DNA of 64,000 nt from Sinotaia quadrata (GCA_028829895.1 CM054182.1:60968379-61032378); one strand, 5' to 3'; positions 26,847 through 38,666 are shown, counted from the first letter of the stretch. Made by a program: numbers and translations. Notes: generated from the sequence alone by a model not told the origin.

Positions 26847-29775
26847 AGAGAGTGAAAGTGTGTATATGTGTGCCTGTGTTTGTGTGTGTTTTTTTAAAAA
26901 TGAAATAAAGATAGAACTGTCTATTACATATAGTTATTAACAATTTGGAAAGATAATTTGAAATATAGAGTTCGTAAACAAAACAATGTGAGTCCTTTTT
27001 TTTTTTTTTTTTTTTTAATAAAATAAAGTGCTTTTATAAGTATAGAAACTATGGAAGCGTAGGCCGTATAGCCAACTTAGTATTACGCCTGACGTTGTTT
27101 AGGACTCTGGTACGTCTTTATAGTGGGCGGCCGTTTAGCCAACTTAGTATTACGCCTGACGTTGTTTTGGACTCTGGGTAGGTCTTTACAGCGGCCGTAT
27201 AGCCAACTTAGCATTACGCCTGACGTTGTTTAGGATTCTGGTAGGTCTTTACAGCGGGCGGCCGTATAACCAACTTAGTATTACGCATTACTTATTTTGG
27301 ACTCTGGTAGGTCTTTACAGCGGCTGGCCGAAGTGAAATGTGCTTCTTACCACTAGTCTCCTTAGCTCATGTGTTGCCTTCGCGGCTCAGCGCTTGTCAA
27401 AGGTTCAACCTCGATGATAAGGTGCCAATCTACAGGCAAAAGAACAGGGACAGAGTCTGTCTAGCCGTGTTCCCAGACAAAACACCCTCCCGACATAGTA
27501 TCAGGCAATACACTGTCCTAGGAGGGATACATAATTAATAAGAGAGATATAATATTTAGACATATAAACGAAACAACATACCTTCTGTAGGGTATACATA
27601 GTGGACGGTTTCCTGCTAAATTAATTACCGGCCAATAAATGATGGTAGCTCATTTGATATATGTTTCTACTTCTTTATTTATTTATTTATTTATTTTTTT
27701 TTTTTGGGGGGGGGGGATCCACGTCTTGCCTCTACGATCAAGTGGCTCAAGTCTGCCGGTTAATTGTAGTTCAAACGACACATCCATTGCGCGCTGTCAG
27801 GCAATGCTCTGATTGGCCAGTTTGAAATAAGTTGGAATACTAATTAGGCCACCCGCCTACCCAAGAGTAAGGTCAACGGTCCTACGGATAGGGTTTGGAA
27901 GAAAACTATTTCTATGTAAGCGAAAGTGTTGCTGCATAATGCCATTATGTGGCATTGGTAACGATGTACTATAAGAAAAATGTTACCAAATTTGTAAAAT
28001 GAAATATCTTCACTTTAAAATTAAACTAAACGTCGTGCATAATAAGTGTGCACTACATTTCTAATTTATTTAAGTTAACATTGTTTTGGAGTAAAAAGGT
28101 CGTTTTTCATTATGTTGTATATACGCTAGCTCAGCATGTAGGGCAGTATTTTCTCGGGTCTACGTCATGCAACTTAACGATTCAATAAGAAAATTATTTT
28201 CTCAGTCATGACAAATAAAATTTTCTCGTTAAGACTTCATACAACTTTTCTTAGGAATTATTTTTTTAAAAGTTGTATGTCATGCTAGACTTATGAAGAC
28301 GTCATACAAATTTATTAAGGATTAATTTATTTAAACTGTCTTATGTCATGCTAGACATATAAAGACGTCATTCAACTTTTCCTAAGAATTAAATAAGAAA
28401 ACTCTTTTTCAGTCATAGGAAATACAGCTGTCTCACTATGACGTCATGCAGCTCCTAAATATTGTATGAAAACGTGTTTTCATTCAACAGTTGCTCCGAC
28501 ATTTCTCGGTCGTGTCCTAACCACTGGGGAAAGAGTTTTATTTTAAATTTTTATCTTATAAACACATTTTTTTTTTAGCTGTAACATGCTACTTTCTACT
28601 GACTAAATGGAAAGCTTTTTTCATCAGTATTGCACGTGGATTTAAAAATAATACTCCATCTTAAAAATACTAATTTTTAAAAATGTGTACATTGTTTTCC
28701 CCATAGCTTCGTGCTTATTTTATTTGTTATTTTACATCAGCAACATTTTAAAAGTCTTTAATTACGATTATACGATTGTATGTTTCATTCGCAAGGAACA
28801 TATGCCAAGCTGTTTACAGAATCCAAGGGAAACAGAACTTCAGCATGGGTAGAATGTCTTCCGTGTAGTTCTACCCACTACGAAGAACAAGAAAAGCCAA
28901 CATACATGTACAGGTAAACACAAGAAATGCAAAGCTAAGAATTTAAAAGCTAAATGATTTCGTGTTTACACTTTTCTATGGTAATATATTGCATTTAGTT
29001 GTTCGTTCCGAGACCTATTACGATATTGATGAAAAAGTAAAAGTTTAGATTGTGTGTCATAAATAAATGCAATTTCAGTTACGACAGTTGCGCTGGTGAA
29101 AAACTGGATTGCAAGAAAAACTTTGGAAAGACCCTTTGCATAGAAGGTGGGCCGCGAGCAGACAACAAGTGTAGGTGTTTATATGAAGACGGTTATGCCC
29201 CTTTTCCAGGCAATGAGAGTTGTCTTTGCTTTAACAAGACATCGAACTGTGAGTGCAGGCAAAAGAATTGCAGCCAGGATGAAGAACTGAACGAAGGTAA
29301 CTACATTTAACTCATAATCATTTGAGTAAAATTTTCTGTCTCTATTGTCTAAAATTAAAATCGTTATAGTAATTTTAATCGTTCTCTGTCCCATTTGTTT
29401 TAATATAACAAATCTGTTTTATTAATATGATTACAAACCTACTAATAATTAAAATAAATATTTTTTCAAACGTTAAAATAAGAATCTGCTTTTGAGAATG
29501 TAATATTTGCTTTTGGATTTATTCCCCTTTAAGGTGGTCTATGTCAGTAGTTCCTTATAAACTTGTAGAAACGAGAGCATCAGTACTGTATGTCAATTTG
29601 TGTACGTGCATTTGTGTGGAGTGGGTGGGTGGGTGGGGGGTGATTTATAATAAGAGTGCTATACAAGTGTGAAAGATAAAATCAGAAAGTCAGAGAGAAC
29701 AATATCAATTTTATTTCAGTTTATCCCTGTCTATACTACAGATTAAGCATTTGTGTAATGTATTTATTCTATAAA

Positions 29776-29829
<54 letters not shown>

Positions 29830-31233
29830 TTTCCATTTAATTTAAAGCAAATAAATATTCACTCATACCTGTTATAAAGGAAAAGGTCAAACAGTGCAGT
29901 TGTTATTTACTTTTTTTCCTTTTCTGTTTTGGTCTTAACAGAGCTGTTTCATCCTCTGCCCTGTATTGTATAAAAACACAACTTTTTAGAAGTTCCAAAT
30001 TCTGATAACACTAGATTTGTTAACAGAATGTCTCATTTACAGTTGTTGATAGATGACGTTGACATGTGTATACTCTGATAGCAGTTTTACAGTCTGAGAA
30101 GATTTTAAAAATCGATTACACATTCTATTAAGTGTTTGAATTGATATACAAAGAGACTTTAAATATCAGTTTCAGAGTAAAAACATATTTATATTATGAC
30201 AGTATGTTTGTATTTCACTTTTATTAAAGGAAAATTACACATGCAGTCTGGTACTGGTTTTATAGTTAACTGTAAGTCAGTACATATAACATAATAGGCT
30301 ATAACCTTCTGACGTCACTAACTCCGAGATTTTTTTATACTCTGTCGCACTCAAACGCAAGATGACGTTTTATTTGCCATTCAAACGATTGAAAAAGGTA
30401 GTGGGAGAAGAAAATGGCTACCAGGTAACTTCCGCTAGGTTGACAAAACTAGGACTGTGTGCGATCCAGTTAATATTTAAGACAATGGTCACATGACTAC
30501 TAAAATAAGCGCAGACGAAGGGGAAATTAAAATTATTCGAAAAATCCATTTACCTTTCACAAACAACTATTTTTCTAAAGCTTCTTTTCTTTCTCTTACA
30601 GCTTACATGTGCGTGAGAAAGTTAGTCCCTACTGGAGTCACTGGGTAAGTCTATTCATTTCACAATATTCAATATTTAGTTTGACACAAAGTCTCCACAA
30701 GGCTTAAATAAATATTATATTTTTCCCGTTTATTACTATTATTGATGTTGATAACGACGATGATCTTAATGACAACGACGACGACGACGATATATTAATA
30801 TTATTATTGAATTGACCAGATTAGTCTTATATTGTGCAAAACCATTTTAGAAAATTACAATGAAATTGCAACAAATATGTACATTGCATTAATTCATATA
30901 CAAGCCGGGGGGGGGGGAGGGAGTTGCTTTAGGTTTGTAAGTTTGTTTGTGTTTTTTGTTCGCTTTGATTGTGTGTGGGTTTTTGTTTGTCTTTAATCAG
31001 AAGATGTCTTCTCCCAACGAAAAGATTCAGATTAGATATGGTTTTAAATTACATTTGCTATTTCACAAATATTCATTTCTTTCGTGCTAAGCATAGAAGG
31101 GAGAAGGAGAAAAGATTACTATTTATTTCAGAATCCATGATGAATAGTATTTTAAATCATCGAAACACCTACAGTTCAACAGGGGCACTCTTTAAAATGT
31201 CTACCATCTAAATTCCTACCATCCACACTTTAC

Positions 31234-31316
<83 letters not shown>

Positions 31317-32855
31317 ACGCGCTTGTCACGTGCATACATGAAATCAAGGTCGTGAAGAAAAGAAAGGTTGTAACTAATCGCATATCGACTTTAGATTCTA
31401 TAAATGTTCCCCCCCTCCTTCTTCTACCCCTACCCATTCACCTTTATATATTTTGGTTCGTAATAGATTGCTGTTTTCAGTGCTTGCTGTTTTTATGTGT
31501 CCAGCGTTTGTTTGTTTTTATTGTTCACAGAACTACGCCGGGCTCCTCGGAAGTCGTGGGGACAACAAAACCAACACCACTAACTAAAGAAACACTGTTG
31601 GCACTTAGTGAGCCGGAAGTCGTGGGGGAAATTAAAACAACACCACCAACTGAAGAAAAACTGTTGGCACTTAGTGAGCCGGAAGTCGTGGGGGAAATTA
31701 AAACAACACCACCAAATGAAGAAACACTGTTGGCACTTAGTGAGCCGGAAGTTGTGGGGACAACAAAACCAACACCACTAACTGAAAAAACACTGTTGGC
31801 ACTTAGTGAGCCGGAAGTCGTGGAGAATATGAAAACAACGCCAGAATCTGAAGAAACACTGTTGGCACTTAGTGAGTCGCTTCACCTACGGAGTAAGTTA
31901 ATCAAATGGCACATACTAGATACTCATGCATATTTTCGTTTTTCATTTCTTTAACGTGCAATAGAGATCCCCCCCCCCCAAAAAAAAAAAATATATAAAT
32001 ATAACGTGCCAGATTTATAGCAAAACAGTTTCACTGGCTTGCGCCGACAGTGGATAAACTGAATTTTTTCAACCAAGGAAATCCAACGGCTAGTTTTCTA
32101 AGGAATTTTTTGTATTTTCAAGCAAAGAAGACCAACAGTTAGTAAATCGTTTTGGAAAAAAGAATATTATTAAATATTAAACATAACTCTACACCAAAAC
32201 ACCAGTGATCATTTAATATCGTTTAATACTTAGTATATCCTTGTCTCGATAACGATGGTACAAGAAGCATATCTCATTCCTTAAATGAATAATTATTATT
32301 TAATAGAGCAGAGAGATCAAACTTTGACAACTAAGGTTAACTATGGTAATCTTTTAAAATTTTGTTTAATTATATAATGTCTATGCTATTTTATATTCTT
32401 TGATGTGTTTTATTTTATTTTGTTTTTGTTTTAATATGCTCGAGTGATTATTCTTAACGCAATATTGTTTTAGTGCGTGTTATAGAAACAATAATTACTG
32501 AATAAGTTGGAATTACTGGGCTCACGTGTAGTGCACGTTTTAAATTTTTTAAAGTTCTATTTTCTTTACATTCACACGAATTTTAAGCTGAGACATGTTT
32601 GTTAAAGAGAATGGATTTGTAAGTAATAATAATAATGATGATGATGATGATGATAAATCATTTATTATAAAGGTCTAATGATAAGAACTTTCTTTTATTT
32701 CAGAGGAATATGTATGGCAAGGAAGAGCTGAGAGTGCGCCTCACTGGATTGGTACTATCGCTAGTATGGCAGTTCTGGTTAGCATTGCTTTGTGTTCTCT
32801 AGCGCTGTACATGAAAAATATCTCTTCTCGCTCTTTAATAAAGAAAGGGAAATAA
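23433..32855 (+). CDS. G3: TNFR-like type I membrane protein with repeat stalk, complete
   Basis: Model: 23433-23492, 25893-26124, 28796-28913, 29079-29296, 30602-30644, 31531-31892, 32704-32855; every junction is phase-consistent and the total is 394 residues plus stop. Order: signal peptide MELLCTLGTLFMCISSLQIM, N-terminal Cys module, TNFR-like domain starting WVECLPC, a small Cys-containing exon, a Thr/Pro/Glu stalk of five 22-residue repeats, membrane helix, and a 15-residue basic tail ending KKGK. Asn sites (NRT, NES, NKT) and the stalk suggest heavy glycosylation. The tail carries no signalling domain; the C-terminal KKXX pattern suggests possible ER retrieval. Weakest border: the exon 3 acceptor (GCAAG at 28791-28795), chosen because it restores the G-T-Y-A-K-L-F match to G2. 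Confidence 0.75.
23493..25892. other. G3 intron 1; no gene recognised
   Basis: AT-rich with a relatively unique block at 24100-24700. ATGGCCAAG|GTAAGA at 25337 would form an in-phase alternative start exon lacking a signal peptide (speculative). (CA)n at about 25790-25819 lies 75 bp before the exon 2 acceptor. Confidence 0.4.
25893..26124 (+). CDS. G3 exon 2: N-terminal Cys module
   Basis: Phase 0 in after ATGTCAG, phase 1 out before GTGACT. Cys pattern: SCNLTKPCPAM, RTCCYL, FHCQYQ, VACLPNNTC. Aligns with G2 exon 1 and the second exons of G4 and G5. I do not recognise the module family. Confidence 0.8.
26199..26246 (+). repeat. (GATA)12 microsatellite
   Basis: Uninterrupted tetranucleotide run about 75 bp after the exon 2 donor. 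Confidence 0.95.
26381..26458 (+). repeat. (TG)n(AG)n microsatellite
   Basis: Compound dinucleotide run in G3 intron 2. Further TA/TG runs lie at about 26812-26846. Confidence 0.95.
27062..27325 (+). repeat. About 66-bp tandem repeat, 4 units
   Basis: GGCCGTATAGCCAACTTAG-type starts at 27062, 27129, 27193 and 27260, each with GCCTGACGTTG or a variant. GC-richer than the surroundings. Confidence 0.9.
27326..28169. other. G3 intron 2, middle; no gene recognised
   Basis: Includes an ATTT/poly(T)/poly(G) tract at about 27670-27717. The open frame 27338-27538 is not supported. Confidence 0.4.
28170..28450 (+). repeat. Degenerate ~80-bp repeat rich in GACGTCA
   Basis: Units share TGTCATGCTAGAC, then GACGTCAT and CAACTTTT. 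GACGTCAT occurs at about 28299 and 28363, and a full TGACGTCA near 28439. Confidence 0.65.
28796..28913 (+). CDS. G3 exon 3: start of TNFR-like ectodomain
   Basis: 118 nt, phase 1 to phase 2, donor CAG|GTAAAC. GTYAKLF then AWVECLPC, matching G2 exon 2. The acceptor is a weak AAG; the border is inferred from homology. Confidence 0.65.
29079..29296 (+). CDS. G3 exon 4: TNFR-like Cys-rich domain
   Basis: 218 nt, phase 2 to phase 1. Starts YDSCAGEKLDC, then KCRCLYEDGYAPF, SCLCF, NCECRQKNC and DEELNEG. Ten Cys in the same order as G2 exon 3. Confidence 0.8.
29297..30601. other. G3 intron 4; no gene recognised
   Basis: AT-rich. Contains (TG)n at 29777-29828 and G-rich GGGTGGGTGGGTGGGGGG near 29623-29640. 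Confidence 0.5.
30602..30644 (+). CDS. G3 exon 5: membrane-proximal exon
   Basis: 43 nt, phase 1 to phase 2, strong donor GTAAGT. Encodes AYMCVRKLVPTGVTG with one Cys, the positional equivalent of DFICRTRNN in G2. Confidence 0.6.
30645..31530. other. G3 intron 5 with (GA)n microsatellite
   Basis: (GA)37 at 31241-31315. A G-run near 30907-30921. No coding exon seen; minus-strand Ser/Leu frames are repeat artefacts. Confidence 0.55.
31531..31892 (+). CDS. G3 exon 6: repeat stalk
   Basis: 362 nt, phase 2 to phase 1. After TTPGSS it encodes five 22-residue units of the type EVVGTTKPTPL followed by ETLLALSEP. Thr/Pro/Glu-rich and Cys-free: an extended stalk. Confidence 0.8.
31553..31882 (+). repeat. 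66-bp coding minisatellite, 5 units
   Basis: GTCGTGG or GTTGTGG starts at 31553, 31619, 31685, 31751 and 31817, exactly 66 bp apart. Units 1 and 4 (GGGACAACAAAACC) differ from units 2 and 3 (GGGGAAATTAAAACA), so the array grew by multi-unit duplication. Confidence 0.9.
31893..32703. other. G3 last intron; no gene recognised
   Basis: C- and A-runs at 31969-31991, then AT-rich sequence with ATG/ATA triplet repeats near 32630-32655. Confidence 0.5.
32704..32855 (+). CDS. G3 terminal exon: membrane helix and dilysine tail
   Basis: 152 nt, phase 1 in, stop TAA at 32853-32855. Helix IASMAVLVSIALCSLALY, tail MKNISSRSLIKKGK. An AATAAA overlaps the end of the frame (about 32836) and another lies at 33007-33012, a likely poly(A) signal. 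Confidence 0.8.
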
Positions 32856-34164
32856 TGTTCCAGAGTATTACCTGCGTGTTTTTCGATGGATGGTGACGAT
32901 TCCAGTATAGTATCGCCTTAGATGTTTTACATCCCCACCCCGGCATAGATGCAAGTCAATAATATTTATTATTTGGAGAGTGACTCTCATCAGCCAGTGC
33001 GCAGTTAATAAAAGCATGAATATTAACTTAACTTTAATTTTAGATATAGAAGTGATTAAATTGTGTACGTCTTATTATCTCAGCTGATGATACTGTATTT
33101 GTCTTTTGTGCGACATTTCTAAAACAGCTAGTGGTAGTAATCTCCCCTTTTGTTACATATTTAAAAGTCTCCAGTTTGCTTCTTTAGATCTTGTTCATTC
33201 TAAACACTGTCTATATATGTCTAAGTGAGTCATATACCTGTTTACTGGTGTCTTTGGTGTGCAATCAATCATGTGAATTTGTGACTGTGTTCATGCTCAA
33301 GATGCAGGAAAAGAAGGAAGTGATTGTGAACACATACAACCAGCATTTTTTGTTTCATTTACCAAACATTACATTATACCATTTCGTTCCCTTATCTAAA
33401 ACTGCCTTCCTAAAGTATTTTTGTCTGAAATTTAGTGCCGTAGTCTTTCTAAAATTATCAGATTACCAATCTGTTTAATCACACGCTGTCATTTTTATTA
33501 ATTCATTCATCTAGCACTGTGTCTATATAGTATTTTATCTTAACTTTAGTTGGTTACGCCATTTTTAATGTACCCTTCTCCTTTGAACATGAGTCACCTA
33601 GATAATGTGAATTCATAATTCTATATTCTTGCATTTGTCTTCTGTCAGAATACCAATGATTTTTTAAATTTATTTTCTTTGTTTCTGCGCAAGGCGGTAT
33701 TGAATGCCACTAAACAGAATGATTGCAATTTCTTTCAAAGGTTTTGATTAAGATTGTTTTGTTCTTTTCTTTGACACAAGAAAAACTGTTATTACACACA
33801 TTACAATTTAATAATAATAGTAGTAATTATAATTTACATCTAATAATAATAATAACAGCAAATTCAACAGGACTGCAAATGTAATCATTGCTGTTATTAT
33901 GGTAGAAACATGAAGCCAAAAGTGTGGGGAAAGTCTTAAAAACATCATGATCTCAGACAAAAATCTGACTTTAGAATATAAGAGCAAATACAATACCAAT
34001 AGTAAAAGGAGTAATGGAGAATATCTGAGCTTGAATAAACTGCCAGGAAATCACAGATCTGCTCCACAGCTAAAAGCAGCACTTTGTAAAAGTGTCCACA
34101 TCCTCCCGAAAACTTTGGATCTCCAAGAATCCTGGTATGATAGCGAGGCCAACTTTCATTTTCA
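32856..34164. other. 3' flank of G3; no gene recognised
   Basis: AT-rich. AATAAA at 33007-33012. Open frames at 33191-33478 and 33947-34204 have no recognisable domain. ATT/ATA-rich near 33800-33860. Confidence 0.4.
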
Positions 34165-34242
34165 AAGCTATATTATAGTAGGAGACTCCACAACCCTACT
34201 GTAGCAAGTAGGGTTGTGGAGTCTCCTACAATAATATAGCTT
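34165..34242. repeat. Near-perfect 34-bp-arm hairpin
   Basis: Left arm 34165-34198 and right arm 34209-34242 pair at 33 of 34 positions around a 10-nt loop. Both arms contain GGAGACTCCACAACCCTA or its complement, which resembles a hAT terminus (GACTCCACAGCCCTG type). Confidence 0.9.
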
Positions 34243-34780
34243 TTTGTTTTTTTAATTAAAAAAAAATCTCCAAATATATTTTAATATAATAATGTTCATA
34301 TAAATTGAATTAGTTCTTTTGTTTGTTTGTTTGTTTGTTTGTTTTTTAAAAAAAAAGATCGTCCCTAATTGTTTCATTGCTGCTCGCAAATCGGACTTGA
34401 CGATTCTTAGGTTAAGAAAACTATCGTTCCACAGTGACTCGAGTTGGTTGTAACGCAGTAACAGTCAAAGCGACATCTTGAATAATCTTGGGATAGAGGG
34501 TATTGCATTTTTAGGGCTTAATTCGGAAGTACGGTCAAATTTCCCAACCTTTTTCAGTGCTTGGTAAAAAAATTATTTTAAGGAGTTTCTCTTTCTCCGA
34601 AATACTGCAATATTGCCGTTTTGACCAATAAGTTATGCCAAGATTAGTTTCAAAATCTTCATGGTTACTGTTGATAAAAATGAAGTTGATTGAATGCTGT
34701 CTTGTAGCGATCCAGTTCTCATCTCGACTTCCTCTCGTATATCTTTCGTACGAATTTCTCATTTAAAAGCAGATTTTGTC
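34209..34780 (-). pseudogene. Inverted hAT transposase remnant
   Basis: On the minus strand, 34380-34490 encodes QDVALTVT followed by a broken VERxFS and, after frame changes, a match to the SDLRAAMK region. This is the same segment as 10410-10520 with an in-frame stop and further frame changes. TAGGGTTGTGGAGTC at 34209 would be its terminal sequence. The open frame 34535-34762 may be further degraded transposase, but that is weak. Confidence 0.55.
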
Positions 34781-35120
34781 TTTAGCTCACTGTTTCAATA
34801 ACTTCACAAAGTATTTTTTATTCCCATTTGCTTAAAATATGCTAAATGAATAAATACATCTCAACTACCTTGAGATGTTTTTTAAAATCTCTTTTGTACG
34901 TTTTTGGTTTTTTGGTTGTTTTTTTGTTGTATTTTTTACCCCCCTGCATGGTTCAAACGTGAATCTGCCTTAGCCTAATGTTGCTAACGACGGACAACCA
35001 AAAGACTTGCACGGCCATCTTAATACGCGATAATTATAAGAAGACTTGTTTCAGTATCACAAGAAGCACATACTGGGGTTTCCTAAATTACCTTATGAGT
35101 ACTATATAAACAGATAATTT

Positions 35121-35300
35121 GTTTTACTCGATATGGGTACATTTAATGCTATATTTGTATAATTTTGTTTCTCTCGATGTGGGTACATTTAATGTTATAT
35201 TTGTATAATTTTGTTTCACTTGATGTGGGTACATTTAATGCTATATTTGTATAATTTTGTTTCTCTCGATATGGGTACATTTAATGCTATGTTTGTATAA
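35121..35300 (+). repeat. 46-bp tandem repeat, 4 units
   Basis: GTTT(C/T)(A/T)CTCGAT-type starts at 35121, 35167, 35213 and 35259, each followed by GGGTACATTTAATG. Confidence 0.9.
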
Positions 35301-35754
35301 AGGGATTCGGTGATCATTTTAAAAGAATACAGTCATCGTTTTTAGCTAAAGAGTGACCAGAATCAAATAAAATCAGCAAATATTTCTTTATATTTAAAAA
35401 TTATATTAATTCTTGACTATCAATGTAAGTAATGTGTTGATTCAAGGAAGGGGAAATAAAAGACAAACTGATGGTCTTTTTATTGTGTATTTTTGGCATC
35501 AACAATCTGATAGTCTTCTTGTTGAGCATTTTGGGCATCTTAGTATCAACAGATAATTTGAATAAAATTTGCTGTATAGTGTATACTATATAAACACGCT
35601 TAATTCAGTCACTAAGGGAGACTATAATGTCAGACTATGCTTGAGTGGCATTGATGCGTGTCTTTACACTAAATTACAGTAGCCAGATCGAGAACTGGAT
35701 TATAAATCCAGCCCGGTGGCCCAAGGTTGAAGCTAACATTTTCATATACCCTGA

Positions 35755-36800
35755 TAATATTAATAAATCCGTTTTATATAAACAGTATGGATATTAACAT
35801 CTGTAGATCAATTGAAACCCTCGCCTGGGCAGACAGGTTTGTTTATTAAAGTTAAAATTTATATTTCTTGCCTTCTTAAATTTAAACGAGCATCTGAACG
35901 CAATTTTGACAGTTGCATGTAAAATATTAGTACACTTTTTTGTTTCCTTAAATTTATGCAGTTTGTTTACAAAATTAAATGAAATGACATGGTTTAATAC
36001 TAACAAATAAAGTGAAATTATTACTGCACCAAAAGTTATTTAATTAACTTTTAAAGTCCAGTTTACATCCTTTTTTGGGAGGAAGAATTGTGTTATAAAT
36101 TTTATTAAAATATTGATGTAAATTTTTCATTATTAAATAAATATTATGATTTTTTTGTGTATCAGGTCTCGCTTTGTAGCAAAAATGTTAATATTTTTAT
36201 ATCTGTAATTAATATATTATGTATATCCACATTAAGTGTAAGATATTCAGCCAGTCTCAGTTGTAAGCTCTCTCTTACCTGACCAGCATACTGTGTGTAT
36301 TAAATCATCCGTTTTGCGTAAATAATATGGATAATGAATTTGTAGTACAGTTTGAAACCATTGTTTCGGCAGGTAGTTAAGTTTATTAAAGTAAAAATTG
36401 TTATGTCTTACCTTCTAAAATTTAAATGAGTTGTTTGAATGTAATTTTGACAGTTGCATGCAAAAAATTGCTATACTTTCTTTTCTTAAACTTATACAGT
36501 GTTTGAAAAATGTTTTTAAAAGTTACAAAATTAAATAAAAAATGACACGTTTAATACTAGCAATTAATGTGACATTATTATAGAACCAGAACAAAATTAA
36601 TCCAACATATTCTTGTTTTTGAAGAATCATAATTTTTGATTAAGAAAACATAATAATGTAAAATTATTCATGATTTTATGAATATTATTTAGGTTTAACT
36701 TATTTTGTCTATCTTGTTTATTGTAGCAAGAGCGTTATAATTTTTCATAACTGAAATTTAAGATAACCAGCTCAAAGTCTCAATTGTAAGCTTCTCCTCT
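35755..36800 (+). repeat. Tandem duplication of a ~540-bp non-coding block
   Basis: The block starting ATCCGTTTT near 35767 (with TTTTGACAGTTGCATG, AATGACA and TTTAATACTA) recurs from about 36308 with the same order of landmarks, at roughly 75-80% identity by eye. No coding potential seen. Confidence 0.75.
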
Positions 36801-37364
36801 CTCTCAATATATATGTGTGTGTGTGTGTGAGTGGGTGCGCGGGAGCGTTAAAATTAATAACACACAGTGAATGCCATAAAACTACAGGAGCACACACAAC
36901 CATTATGTAACAGGATGGGTACCGACTAACGAGAGTAAATAGTCAAAATTTTCAGCTTAGAAATCCATAACGATTTCCTTTATTCATCTAGAAGTAAACG
37001 AAATCAAGAAATGCCTATTGTTTTTACAAAGTTGTTGGTATATTTTTTTTTAAACAACGCATCCTCTAACTATTGTTTATTCTTTTGCAGCTCTCTCTTT
37101 ATATGAATACTAACTACATGTACTACCGTTTGTTTACCCGCCTTTAAAAGGGAAGTAATTCTAAATTCGTGTAGGCCTATACGAGTTAAATTTTCATATA
37201 TGGAATCTCTACGATCGGGTTCAAATTTGCTGCATCATGATTGAAATCTTAACCTATAAAATATATAATCTTTGGATTCTGTTAAAAATCATGGTATAAA
37301 GAATGTACTATAATATAAAATACTATATTACGCAATAATTCAAAATTGTAATTAGTTTACCGGA

Positions 37365-37422
37365 AATCTCCCAATGACAAAGACACTGAAAATGCCTGTT
37401 AGTGTTTTCTGAGTGCTGTAAA
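37365..37422 (+). promoter_or_regulatory. Candidate 5' non-coding exon of G4
   Basis: GTGCTGTAAA|GTAAGT gives a strong donor at 37423. The same arrangement (GTGCAGTAAA|GTAAGT at 58233) precedes G5, and the following several hundred bases are recognisably homologous between the two loci. The ATG exons of both genes are preceded by ATTGTAG acceptors. A spliced 5' UTR is inferred. Confidence 0.4.
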
Positions 37423-38666
37423 GTAAGTTAAAAGTTGAGGTTTTTCAGATATTAGTTTTATTAATTATTTATTTTATTAATCACAATTTCATCAATGCAT
37501 TTAATTGTCCTTTTCAAGTTGACTTCAAGATATAATTTTCTGGCTATGAGTCACTGACTGAGGCATCAGCAGCGATACTGACATACTTCACATAGTGACT
37601 ACATATCTCGTGCTCTGCACGGTGTACGTTTTTTGTGAAACAATGAACATGTAATTTATGTGTAAGTAAACTAATAATCGAAAAAGTTTTAATTGTCAAA
37701 GATTCTGAAAGATAGGAATGCCTAAAATATTGCATCAACTCTTAAAATAAACACTGGAAATTCTTTTTTCTAAAAATAGTAATCAGTCGTCAATTCTGTG
37801 TAACTGTAAGCCCATAGGAGTTTGTGTTGTTATTGACATTCTTTGCGATTTTGATCACTTGTGCACGTTTTATATATTTAAATCTAAACTAGACACATAT
37901 AAATAAAATAAGTAACTTGCACTCCATGAAATTGGAGGAAAGTATTGTAATAAATTCAGGCCGACTGGCATCACAGAGCTTTCCCTCCTAGTCCTAGTCC
38001 TAATACTAATAGTAATAGGCTGTTAAGTGTTATACAAGGATTTATGCTTCTCGTAAAAAAAAAAAAATGAATAAATAAAATATACTGATGGTTCTTTGAA
38101 AAACAATTCATTATATTAATAAAAGAACGGGAAAGGGAAATGCATCCTGTTAAAATTTCTATAGCAGTCATTTCTCAATACTTACAGTTACACAGTTACA
38201 GAAACAGAAATTTTTATTAACTAACATAAATATTAGAAACCTTTTCTAAAAAAAAAAAAGTTTGTAAAATTTAATCTCAACCATAAAATACTACAGATAT
38301 AATAGTGCAATCAATAGACCAAGACATATTTGTGACTATTGAATAGTGTACATTAAATGTACATGCATTTTCTTTGCTTCTCAACTCAGATTCTGAGTTG
38401 GTTAGGTCTGCTTGACTTTTAACATTTATATGTTATTGGCAAAAGAGGTTTGTGGTTTTAGCTAGAAATAACATGAGGGATATTGAATGGTAGGGTAAGA
38501 AAAAGAGGAAAAAAAGAATCTGATTGTTGATAGGTGAGATTTCACTAAAACTGAAAAAATCACCTAAACATAATACACATGCTAATAAAATTCTATATTG
38601 TTCCTTATTAATCTATTGCTTTGATAATAGCTAAACTTTATTATTCTTTTTTCCATTGTAGAACAC
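37423..38666. other. Probable 5' UTR intron of G4; no other gene
   Basis: The first ~600 bp align by eye with 58233-58830 upstream of G5 (for example TCTTCAAGAT and AAAGATTCTGAA landmarks in the same order). Confidence 0.45.
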
